Shown in pieces: positions 55,671-64,000 of a stretch of 64,000 bases of DNA; positions within the stretch are counted from its first letter, which is position 1; every line of letters starts with the position of its first letter. The stretch lies in contig JAGVSM010001370.1 of the NCBI GenBank assembly GCA_022494885.1, positions 372,001 to 436,000 on the forward strand, read 5' to 3'. Under the pieces are notes generated by a model. It was not told the origin of the DNA and ran no database searches. It saw only the letters and a program-made list of their open reading frames with translations. A program made the position numbers and the translations under genes. The DNA is from Micrasema longulum (lineage: Eukaryota; Arthropoda; Insecta; Trichoptera; Brachycentridae).

Positions 55671-56051
55671 AAACATTAGAATCCCGATATCAAACCCTGA
55701 GGAATCCCAAAATTCATTTCTTTACCTTGAAAAAAAAATACTTTCAACCTTCAGTTGAACCTTAAAAATATTGAAAATACCCATGAATCCAAAAAAAATA
55801 AAAAAATATCTAAATCTTAATAATCCTTCATTTTTCCACAAACCTTGTGTTTTCTCTACTATTATTTGTCACTATAACTTATGTACCACAGTTGTACATT
55901 TTATTATTATTTATTGTTCTTATTTTTTTTTTAATTCATTCAATGTGTCCTCCCTCCCCCCCCCCCGCCCCTCCCTCGCTGGGCCGCGGTAAAATTATGA
56001 AACGCTGACCGGTCCGCGGCGACAAAAAGGTTGGGGACCACTGCCCTAGCA

Positions 56052-56165
56052 CATTGGTTTTATATTTTTGTACAACTTATATGGTAAAGGTAATTTGCAT
56101 GTTAGTTTAATTAATATCCTAACGATGAGACAGGATCGTCTTGAAACCGGTAGACAGAAAAGTAA
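56052..56165 (+). repeat. family F repeat, target of the hAT insertion
   Basis: TTTTATATTTTTGTACAACT, AATTTGCATGTTAGTTTAAT, then CCTAACGATGAGACAGGATC and GTCTTGAAACCGGTAGAC. AGAC and GTCT pair around AGGATC between CTAACGA and GAAAC, so a stem is kept although its bases differ from the 24.9-kb copy, a compensatory-looking change. The left part of this copy lies before 54756. Confidence 0.6.
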
Positions 56166-56699
56166 TTTTATGGAAACATTATTTTTTTAAGTAAAAACTC
56201 TTCTCGAAAGTTATTTTCGTTGTTTACTCCTAGTAAATACGCAAGCTTAATAACTTTCGTAGGTAATACTGAATTTTGGTAATATCGGAAAGTGATTTCC
56301 CTTTTTTCTCAAACTAAATGTGATCTGTAATTTCTGAAGTTAAGACTATAATTGAAATTTAAAGAGCTTGACTGCTTTCTTAGAAAAGCCAATGATGTAT
56401 TATACATTTTCTATTAACTAATAGGATCAGATAATATTATTGAATATTATAGATACTTAAATACAAATAAACTTGTAATTTTAGTAAATTGAATATCGCG
56501 TTCTTTCAGCTCGTGTATTGTTATGATGTATAATATGAATAGAATAAAATACAACATTCTTTAATTTAGGGTTTTCGACATTAAAATATTCTTTAAAAAA
56601 AATATTTAAATTAAAAACAATATTTTAGGAACTGAGTACGTATTCAATAAAACATTGATTTAAAGCTATAATTTTTTTATGTTTTTTAAATCGGACATT
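56166..56699. other. unassigned AT-rich DNA
   Basis: No feature recognised. Confidence 0.45.
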
Positions 56700-56960
56700 T
56701 TTTTCACTTCATTGGGGCATTTTCAATGGTAAAGATTATACGTCGTTCGAAGGAAAATTTTTTGCTCTACAAGATATTGTGTTTGTTATTACCTTAAATA
56801 CACATTTTTTTTTACAAGCCTTCAAAATGTACTAGCAAGTTGACGAAAGTGAGCATTTACAACACCTCCTTCTGTTCGGGTTCAATCGAGGGAATAAAGC
56901 TGAAAAAGATGCTCATGATATTTACGCAGAGCACACAGATATTTTTTTCAAGTCTGGGTG
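56700..56960 (-). repeat. repeat H, 5' part
   Basis: Reverse complement of 42170-42370: CATTGGGGCATTTTCAATGG, TTGCTCTACAAGATATTGTG, TTGACGAAAGTGAGCATTTA, TCGGGTTCAATCGAGGGAAT. Note that the match is with the half of repeat H absent from 12795-13102. Confidence 0.65.
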
Positions 56961-57029
56961 TACTGTTTAGTAATTCACCTCCGCACTCGTAGTTGGATGC
57001 ATCTCTTAGACTGTTAAAGACATTTTTTT

Positions 57030-57175
57030 TATTAATACAATTTATGAAGAAGCTTAGTAGTTTTCAAAATACGAATTTATTGCATCACAGAGGAAAAACA
57101 TGTTTGAGCAAGAAATATGGATGTCTAGGCATTTTCAGGGCCTGTAGCATGTCATAAATAGACATAACTCAAATA
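57030..57175 (-). repeat. repeat B, fragment
   Basis: ACAGAGGAAAAACATGTTTG, AAATATGGATGTCTAGGCAT, TTTCAGGGCCTGTAGCATGT match the middle of inverted repeat B (compare 14130-14200). Confidence 0.55.
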
Positions 57176-58686
57176 TTGTTGATTACTTTTTTAAATATTC
57201 AACATGTATGGAAATGTTCTTGATGTAATTTTAGAAAAGAAAAATATAATTCTGTGTAATTTTTCCTTATACTGTATTCGTTAGTTTAATCCTTATGATT
57301 TTTTTAGTTAATACAATTCTTTTTTCTTTGCGTTTTAGGGAAACATTACGTTTTTTTATTTTTTATGCAATTAAAAATTAATAAGGGTCTATAAAATAGT
57401 CCAGTAAAACTATTTTTTTGGTTATTAGTAGCAAAAAAATATTTTAAAATTTATAATTTTAAATTATCGTGAAAACGGTTCATTGCATTGGCCACGCCCC
57501 TAATACGTGTAAATTTAACTAAATATTGCACTTTTCTGTGACCTTTTAAATTTAAATAGAACATCGTCACGAATCTTGACGTCACAATTGTCAAGACCAA
57601 ACATGTCTCGTTTTTGTTGAGGGATATTTTCTTACAATTCTATTTAAAAATTACAAATTAAAACATTTTTACACAATATCCATATTGATTTTGAAAATAC
57701 TGTTAATTTTTTGTAATCCGCTTTTAAAAATATTTTTACCGGTATTCGTAGTATATGGTATTTCCTTATGGTTGCGAATTATGTGGATATGCATGGGTCA
57801 AGTATTGTCAAAACTTCTACATTCTTTTACCCACAACCACTGTCCAATACCCACCTCAGTATCCTTTGATCACCCGCCACATTAAGACCTCGTGTAGTAC
57901 ATCGCGCGTTTATTTTGTTGAACGTGTGTTCCGCATTAAAAAACTTTGTTTTCACCAACCACCAGTGTTGAGCTTCAGATCAGGGCCAGCTCTCGTGTTA
58001 GTGCCGCCACAAGTGTTAAGTCGGATCCGACAAGTCCATCAAGAACGAGAACCAAGTTAGTGGCATTGACAGTATCGACACTGCAGGCCGCATATCAAGG
58101 ATACTTGCTTATTTTCAGTAAATTTAATTACAGTTCACTCCGCTCAATAATATCATGGAAGGCCTAGGGTTTCGTCCTCCGCTATTTCTCGCCCAGCATC
58201 CGCGTGGAAATTCGTTTTCCCAGCACTACTTTATGGTATATATTTTTTACGTTTTCAAGATAAAAAGACTTTCATTTGATGATTTTGAGATGGGCTTCAA
58301 AATTATTCATGTGGTAAATTGAGTACGTAAAGCACCTTTGAAGTAATCATTTATGAATATTGCGTTTTTCCGGCTAGTTCCGAGACTTAAAATAAAATAC
58401 CGATTTCCAATTGTGATAACCGAGTCTTTTATAAAAAATACCTTTCATAAAAAGGCAAAAGATTTATATCAAAGAACTTTTATCGGTATTTATAAATATA
58501 CATAGTGATTTTCATAAACAACTATTAATGGTTTTACAAAAAAAAACCCGATGATCGAACCACAAATTTTTAACGTATTATGTACGAGTAACTAGCCACT
58601 ATCTATATGTATATAATTTATTTCTTTTCACTTATTTTAGTGTCATTGAATGTTTTCTTGTCTTAATGGCTGGCACTCAATTGGGC
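57176..58686. other. unassigned DNA with a promoter-like GC-richer part
   Basis: 57780-58110 is clearly less AT-rich than its surroundings and contains a run of short open frames (57685-57885, 57755-58060, 57946-58167) with no consistent motif. CATTAAAAAACTTTGTTTTC followed by ACCAACCACCAGTG could be the R-U5 end of an LTR and leader, or a 5' untranslated exon. I cannot decide. The rest is AT-rich. Confidence 0.3.
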
Positions 58687-58862
58687 GTCAATTGGCATAA
58701 GTTTTTCTTCTAGGCGATAATTTTAAGGAAATCGAAGAGTCATCAAATTCGATTAGTAAAAGAAGCAATCGAGATTTACAAACATCCTGACAATGTGAAC
58801 AAAGATGATGGGATGCGATTAAAATCATCCTGGTATCCAGTTATAAAAAAAAAATCACGTGA
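58687..58862 (+). pseudogene. Penelope-like element ORF C-terminus
   Basis: The frame reads VNWHKFFF, a stop, AIILRKSKSHQIRLVK, then EAIEIYKHPDNVNKDDGMRL and KSSWYPVIKKKS. This matches the tail of Penelope ORFs just after the GIY-YIG nuclease, usually INW....V......RR..EAIEI.KH....N.D.G..L...W.P. The stop codon in the middle and missing upstream part show it is dead. It belongs downstream of the segment kept at 10230-10384, though whether both are from one family is unknown. Confidence 0.6.
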
Positions 58863-59134
58863 AACCGTAGACTGTGCAGCGATCCAGATTTTAATTTAAC
58901 GAGCTGTAGACAGCATGACTGCGGAACGGTACAAATCCTAAGTACGTAACTTTACACATTTAGCTGCAGTGTAAGTCAACCCGTCAACCCTGATTGTTGA
59001 CGCTTTAATGCGATCCAAAACTTCAGTAAAGAGGTCGAACGACCCACGGCATAATAACCCATAAAAACTTTTTGTACACTCACGAATTTAACTGTAGAAT
59101 TATCTTTTTAACAAATTCAAATTTTCCATAAAAG
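58863..59134. other. unassigned DNA after the Penelope fragment
   Basis: Expected position of a Penelope 3' LTR, but the CTGANGA..GAAAC motif is not visible. CACGTGAAACCGTAGACTGT at 58857 has only a GAAACCG similarity. Confidence 0.35.
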
Positions 59135-59620
59135 TTGGAGTTAAGAATTTCAGCCCTACGAGAAATTTGATTCAATAGATGTTTTCTTGCGCGCGGTAAA
59201 AATTGGAGCATTAAATTATACCACAAAGTTTCCTGAAAATGTACAAATAAAAAATATTTTAATAAAAACGAACTACCTTGAACGACGTCACTTGTTCATA
59301 TGAATCAACCAATGATAACAGAGATATGGAAGATTTCCAGTTTGCTTGCTGTCAATGGACCAATAGGCAGAACTGATCGAGAATAAGCGGAAGACAACCT
59401 CTGACATCACACGTGTAGTTATTTCATAAATACAAAACGGTAAAAAATTATAGCGCTGATAATACAATGTTTTAAAATTTAAAAAAAAAATAGGTTAAAA
59501 GGCTATTTATCAATAAAAATAATAATTAAAAACCACTGAGCTTCCTCATTGGTTAGTTAAAAATTATGAAAAATGTATCCGGAAAAATTTCGTTTCTACT
59601 GAATACAGGGGTTTGAAAAA
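59135..59620 (-). repeat. SINE-C copy, head lost
   Basis: Same orientation as the 46.7-kb copy: CAGCCCTACGAGAAATTTGA, TGTTTTCTTGCGCGCGGTAA, GAACGACGTCACTTGTTCAT, CCAATGATAACAGAG, GACCAATAGGCAGAAC, CTCTGACATCACACGTG, TTATAGCGCTGATAATACAA, and the linker ACTGAGCTTCCTCATTGG. The tRNA-like head beyond 59620 is not recognisable. Confidence 0.7.
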
Positions 59621-60259
59621 TTCACACTTGATCATTGAAAATGATTAATTTTATAACTGTACATTCAAATTCATCAAAGTTTAGTTTGAGATTCATATAA
59701 CACTATTAAAATCATTTTTCATAACAAATATATTTTGATACATCTTACTAAATGATTAAATTCAGTATTCTCATGCAAAAAATGGACACACTCAAAATAA
59801 TTTGTTGATAAAACTGTCTAGTTGAAAGAGAAATATCTATTACATACAAATAAAAATTTGTTTTCAGGCGTTTTTTGTGTGTTTTAGGGGTATTTAAGGC
59901 TTTTCTAGACGTAACTGATGAAAGTTAAAGTCGTTTAACTATTGTGTGGCTGTTACATCGAGTTAGTCTTGATACAAGACTTGATATATCTCTCTTATTT
60001 TTCAAAAATAATGAAGTTGTCTTTTTTGTAATCTTCAAATGAACATTTTTACACTGGATTTCGAAACTAAAATTTGTACAACTATGCTGGATTTTAATAC
60101 TAAAAATATTTATTCTTACTACGCGAAAAATAAATGTCCGCCAGTACAGAAATAAATGTGTATTAGAAAGAGCACGAAGATAGAACTCATAACAAGGAAA
60201 ACAAAGACGCTTTTTTGTGGCCAGTGTTTCTGTGAAACAGATTCAGAACAGAAAATAAA
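59621..60259. other. unassigned DNA
   Basis: No feature supported. CAGGCGTTTTTTGTGTG near 59867 vaguely recalls the end of repeat B. Confidence 0.4.
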
Positions 60260-60400
60260 TTATAAAACAGTATGTTTCTGTTTTTTTTTCAAATGTCTGA
60301 ACTTATTATTGAATATGAATATTTCGTCTTTGTCTTGTGATAACACGACGTTACATCACCTCGCGCAAATGATTTTTTTACCAGTCTTTTAAGAGGTGAG
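60260..60400 (+). repeat. dispersed repeat D, second copy
   Basis: Matches 8515-8640: TTTTTTTTTCAAATGTCTGA, a GAATATTTCGTCTTTGTCTT block, GTGATAACACGACGTTACAT, CACCTCGCG, TTTTTTTACCAGTCTTTTAA. A 78-codon ORF at 60156-60392 overlaps it and has no motif. Confidence 0.5.
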
Positions 60401-60494
60401 TTTTGAAAACAAATTATGTTTTCAGAAATCTTGTAGAATAGTGAATACTAAACCGTGCGTTAACAAATCATTTAAACCAGCGCAGCGATTGAAA

Positions 60495-60580
60495 AATAGT
60501 TGATACGGCAAACGCCCAGACTTCCATATTTCCTACTCAAAGAGGTTCTTCGTCTCCATTGAAATATATTTTTATGTACC
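60495..60580 (+). repeat. repeat B, short fragment
   Basis: AACGCCCAGACTTCCATATT, TCCTACTCAAAGAGGTTCTT, CGTCTCCATTGAAATA correspond to the 3' half of repeat B (GCCTAGACTTCCATATTCCC, AAAATGTTTTCCCTCTC). Confidence 0.5.
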
Positions 60581-61309
60581 TTAAATACAATACATAATTG
60601 CTTAGAAGTTTAGTAACCTTAATTTCATATTATTCCTGGATAAACAATAATCTTAAAATTATTACGACGTAAAATGCAGCGAATTGACATGTCAAGCGTG
60701 GAGCATGAATATATGCATCAGTAAATCGAAATACAGTCGGATGAGTTGCAAAGGATTGGAGTTTGCTTTATAAAGGTTAATCTTAAAATAGAAAGGAATG
60801 ATATAACGTTAAAGGAGAGACGTTCTGTAAACATAGGACAGGGCTTTTGGTGACTGTAAAGTAGATAACGTGCACTAAACGATAAAGGATTAGACGCTCA
60901 GTACAACGATCAAAGTCCATTAAAGCATCGTCTAGTGGAAGTTCATTTTCAGTCGGAAGCGAATTACTCGCTACGCTGACTCTAAGGAAGAGCGCTGTGG
61001 GATTAAATATTATGTAGCATATGTGGTGAAGTATTAGTTTAAGTTCTCTCATACAATAGTTGCATTAGCACTGTATTCCCAGAAATAAAAAAACTCAAAA
61101 ACTTATAAGAAAGTTGATTTAATATGACAGGGAGGTGATTGCAAACTCTATCTTAATCTGTATGTATCAAGACGATTTTCTTAACTGTTCTACAATCTAC
61201 TTCGGTATTACAAAGCCGACTCTACTGACATGTCAAAACGTGTTTTAAGAAAGGTATGGCTTTCTATGAAAAAAATATTATTTCAACAATGTTTTGAATA
61301 TGTACAAAT
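60581..61309. other. unassigned DNA
   Basis: An 89-codon minus ORF (60783-61052) lies in a stretch of slightly lower AT content (60770-61040). It has no motif I recognise. A decayed transposon ORF is as likely as an exon. Confidence 0.35.
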
Positions 61310-61890
61310 GTTTGTACACAGGCTAGATTTCCTCCCCGGGAGTTATTTAGATCCAAATTTGTTGAAACAGAGAGGGAAAACACTTTTGAGAAGGGAATAT
61401 GGAAGTCTGGGCATTTACTATCACTGTCGACATAAAGGGGTTTCAACTGGGTTATGGATTTATTAGAGCGACAGTCAAAGGGATAATGAAAGTTGTAAAT
61501 GTAAATATTTGTTCGCGCTATCCCTACTGAATTTGGTTAGTAGAGGAAGAAATATAATCAATTCGTAATGAAAAAATAATAATTGCTTACTTGTATGAGT
61601 GAATCCGAAGAAAGACATTTAGTCCTTAAAACGGATTCGGGTATGTGGTGGATGCTTTCAAAACAGTCATTTACTGGGCTTGTGACCTATCATTGGCTGG
61701 TTTAAGGGACCACTTTACACACTGTGTAACATACACTATTCTTGCTTATGTTTGAACATCTACATTTCCTCAACTCTTCCATCTGTTGACTTTGGTGAAG
61801 TTAAAATGCTGAAACCTTTATCATGTGTGTGAGATTTATCCGGCTGAACCAATTGACCTACTAGGCAACGCCTGAAAACAATTTTACAAT
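61310..61890 (-). repeat. repeat B interrupted by a 248-bp insertion
   Basis: The first part (61310-61419: CTAGATTTCCTCCCCGGGAG, TGTTGAAACAGAGAGGGAAA, AAGGGAATATGGAAGTCTGG) and second part (61668-61890: TACTGGGCTTGTGACCTATC, ACACACTGTGTAACATACAC, CATCTGTTGACTTTGGTGAA, CAACGCCTGAAAACAATTTT) form one inverted repeat B. It is close to 14095-14395 across the join. Confidence 0.75.
61420..61667. mobile_element. 248-bp insertion with 8-bp duplication, type unknown
   Basis: Flanked by CATTTACT on both sides (61412-61419 and 61668-61675), while other repeat B copies have a single CATTTACAGGG here. The 8-bp duplication fits hAT or another 8-bp-duplicating family. The ends (ATCACTGTCG, and ACTGTTTTGA from the right) share only an ACTGT core at shifted positions. 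A hairpin inside pairs GAATCCG with CGGATTC (about 61600-61638). Confidence 0.55.
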
Positions 61891-61899
61891 TCTGGATTT

Positions 61900-61985
61900 T
61901 CAATATAAATGCCTAGACTTCCATATTCCCTTCTTGAAAATGTTTTCCCTCTCTGTTGCAACAAATTTAGATCTAAAATTAATTA
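61900..61985 (+). repeat. repeat B, forward fragment beside the inverted copy
   Basis: AAATGCCTAGACTTCCATAT, TCCCTTCTTGAAAATGTTTT, CCCTCTCTGTTGCAACAAAT follows the inverted copy after about 10 bp. This repeats the head-to-head arrangement of 14095-14640. Confidence 0.7.
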
Positions 61986-62524
61986 TCTACTCTTTTTTTG
62001 CACGTTTCTTCCGAAGTGTTGTGCCATGTTTGGTAGTAACTGGCCTAATCAGAGAACACTGTATATTGATGTTTTTATGGAATATAATTATGTACGTAGG
62101 CAATAAATTAACTGTCCTGATTTTTTAAGTTAATGGTGTATTTGTTATTTAGTATTCAATACACGTAGTTTATTTCTATTACGTTGTATTAACTGAATAA
62201 AATTATTTTGTAATTATTAAGATTCGAAGGTAAATTCATTACGTCATTTTGAAAATACGTCTCGGAAGACATCTTTATCATCAATCACTCACACGTGGAA
62301 TCTTCGAAAACAGCGAATTCTGTTCATTTATACATTTTGCGAAATGGCGTCATTAGGAGAATTTATCACCTTTTCTGCTAGATTCTGACGTACAGTCTAT
62401 TTTTCGATTGTTCATAGAAAATACGAGTATTAAGCTTTTTTCTAGATGTCTGATTAATAATTTTAAATGACTAGATATTATAAGACTGTCTGCAATAGAC
62501 AATATTTTATTTTCAAATTAAATA
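61986..62524. other. unassigned AT-rich DNA
   Basis: No feature recognised beyond short ORFs without motifs. Confidence 0.45.
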
Positions 62525-62870
62525 GTTAAGGCTGTAGTTTTGTAAAACGAATGCAAAATTAGGAAATCATGCAATTTTACTATTTTAAAACTAATGTTTT
62601 TTTTTAATTGCGCAATACTTAAAAAATAAAAGAACATGAATTAGATAAAAACAATATGTTTTAAAGGTATTTCTGTTAAAAAATATACTTAAAAATTAGG
62701 TATCTGGAATCTCAATAAAGACTAAAATTTATTACAATAATTTAAAGATAATAAGTTAAACATGAAAATGGCCCAAGGCAAATTTTAATTTTTTGATTTT
62801 GAATAGAAATACAAGCATTTTAAATCACATACATTTTTATGGCATTTTCCTATATTTCTTCATTTTGAAT
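62525..62870 (-). repeat. family G MITE, second copy, one end only
   Basis: Starts TTAAGGCTGTAGTTTTGTAA, AACGAATGCAAAATTAGGAA, then TTAATTGCGCAATACTTAAA, ATGTTTTAAAGGTATTTCTG, GAATAGAAATACAAGCATTT, TAAATCACATACATTTTTAT, GGCATTTTCC. All are in reverse order relative to 48918-49528. The opposite terminus is not recognised. Confidence 0.6.
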
Positions 62871-63394
62871 GGAAAGATGTATTTTTTAAATACAGTAAAT
62901 TAAAAACGTCTTACATTTATTGGAAAAAAACTGGAGTGGGGTGGTTAGAAATACAATTTGCCATATAATATTCTTAAATTGAAAAGGGTTTATGATTTCT
63001 TTCAATTTTCATGGCCGAAATTTGAAATGGTCTGAAAAGAACTTATACGAGTATTATACTTGTTGTTTCATTGGTACACAAAAGACTTAATTACAGAAGA
63101 AAATTACAGCACAGAAACCCCAAAAAAATTTAAGCGAAAATCCGGTGAACATAAACAAATAATGACATATATAAAGCAACAATAACCATTAAAATACCCT
63201 TTCCTTGAAAACGCTTGACGAGTCTTCAAAGATGTCATTGTTTCTCGTAGTGTCTTTGCGTAACTTGTTATTTGGTCTAAACAAGCGAGATTTATACGAG
63301 GGTTATCCCGTGTTGTATATATTTTGTATTAAAGGAAAAATGATCAAAACCGAATATATTTTGATGACGTAGTCGCAAGTTAGCGTGTATATGC
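62871..63394. other. unassigned AT-rich DNA
   Basis: Nothing recognised; no LINE residues can be read upstream of the following fragment. Confidence 0.4.
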
Positions 63395-63800
63395 GTGCTT
63401 GATATTAGTCAGCAATATTTACTGAGAGCAGTGGTGGTCACTCACATTGACAGAGATATCCATCCATCAGTTGCCTATCATTATGAGACTCGGAGTTCCA
63501 GTAACGATCTGATTTCCCGGCAGGTGGTTAGAACTTCCTTAGCACAGAGACAATACTCCTACATAGGACAAAAGCTATATAATATAACGCCAGAGCCATG
63601 TAAATGTTGCAAGAACTACAAGCTAAAGAGGTTTCTGACTACTTTCCTTGTAAAAATTGGTCGCAGAGAGTCTGAGGGGTTAATGGTGGCTGTTAAATGG
63701 CTAACACATGTTTTAATTTAAATTGTACAAATATATTTTTAGTTTTTTACTGATTTAATTTCTTAAGATCCTCATGACTTTTTAATTTGTTTTAACTATG
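63395..63800 (+). pseudogene. LINE ORF2 C-terminus
   Basis: The frame 63395-63721 ends a LINE protein: HYETRSSSNDLISRQVVRTS, then QRQYSYIGQKLYNITPEPCK, then NYKLKRFLTTFLVK. The pattern is H.H.TR.........R........Y.G..LYN..P........K..L...L. It is very like the end at 38660-38880. The AUG at 63395 is not a true start; the RT is missing. The following 3' UTR is T-rich and its end is not certain (no A-rich tail before 64000). Confidence 0.65.
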
Positions 63801-64000
63801 TATTTTTTTGATTACATCTTTTACTTTATTTTTAGTATGTTTTTTTTTCACTTTCTACTTGGTATTTAGCTATGTTTTTTGGGAGCGAAGTATGGAATTC
63901 GACAAATAATAATGAAAGTAGGTTAAATGCTGTCAAATTGCGATCCCTTTAGGCAAATGTGTGATAAAACGATAACTGGTAGGGGCACAAATGTCGAGAT

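Larger units (their letters stand above)
54764..56043 (+). mobile_element. non-autonomous hAT transposon with 8-bp target duplication
   Basis: A complete element of 1280 bp. The left end is CAGTGGTCCTCAACCTCCGA; the right end from the other strand is CAGTGGTCCCCAACCTTTTT. GGACCG and GGGCCGCG-type blocks follow on both sides. It is flanked by a perfect 8-bp direct repeat CCCTAGCA (54756-54763 and 56044-56051), the size expected for hAT. It retains only the last ~70 codons of a transposase (54885-55136) and contains a LINE 3' piece (55180-55670). Sequence on both flanks belongs to family F, so it jumped into that older repeat. Confidence 0.85.

Noticed and set aside
60783..61052. 89-codon minus ORF as a host exon
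   Set aside because: No splice context or motif could be supported, and repeat B copies lie on both sides.

Overview
The window is AT-rich nuclear DNA from an animal, most likely an insect. The support is a dense mix of arthropod-type mobile elements (Jockey-like non-LTR retrotransposons with AATAAA-type tails, tRNA-derived SINEs, Penelope-like pieces, hAT, pogo/Tigger-like and TTAA-flanked DNA elements, a Helitron-like end) and the absence of operons, ribosome binding sites or long intact ORFs. The species cannot be named from the sequence. I found no convincing host gene: every ORF that resembles a protein is a decayed transposon fragment, and most other ORFs are chance or repeat-derived.

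Layout. 0-7 kb: a solo LTR with a 4-bp target duplication (1036-1486), several copies of a tRNA-SINE family (SINE-A), and a TA-flanked pogo/Tigger-like element (4341-6310) carrying a transposase relic and an inserted LINE 3' end. 8.9-10.7 kb: two inverted arms of about 300 bp with a Penelope-like GIY-YIG fragment, enclosing a LINE 3' end whose tail has expanded into about 540 bp of TTTA/TTCA repeats. 11-16 kb: SINE-A, family F (with a hammerhead-like motif), repeat H and an inverted pair of repeat B. 18-25 kb: a CRE-site-rich SINE (SINE-C), two LINEs lying head to head (20.8-22.9 kb), a second LTR, and more B and F copies. 26.5-27 kb: a TTAA-flanked palindromic MITE. 28-36 kb: a tRNA-like sequence, LINE 3' ends, a 95-bp minisatellite and a small MITE. 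35.7-37 kb: the best-preserved LINE, a Jockey-type reverse transcriptase with an FADD box. 37.5-49.6 kb: further LINE 3' ends, a second minisatellite, repeat H, a 1.55-kb TIR element, B, SINE-C, F and a 0.6-kb TTAA-flanked MITE (family G). 50.7-56.2 kb: a minus-strand LINE with a nested insertion, SINE-C, a 72-nt pseudo-tRNA, a Helitron-like 5' end, a foldback of family F, and a complete non-autonomous hAT (54764-56043) with a perfect 8-bp target duplication. 56.7-64 kb: more H, B, C, D and G copies, a Penelope C-terminal fragment and a final LINE C-terminus.

The elements do not work as a system; they record layered insertion. Examples are hAT into family F, a LINE into hAT, a LINE into Tigger, and an unknown 248-bp piece into repeat B. 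The most interesting unexplained signals are the family F motif (CTGACGA, a short stem, GAAACCGGT), the repeated inverted arrangements of family B, and the conserved 16-bp hairpin at the 3' end of the Jockey-type LINE. Family letters are mine. All similarity statements come from reading by eye, with no alignment program or database.
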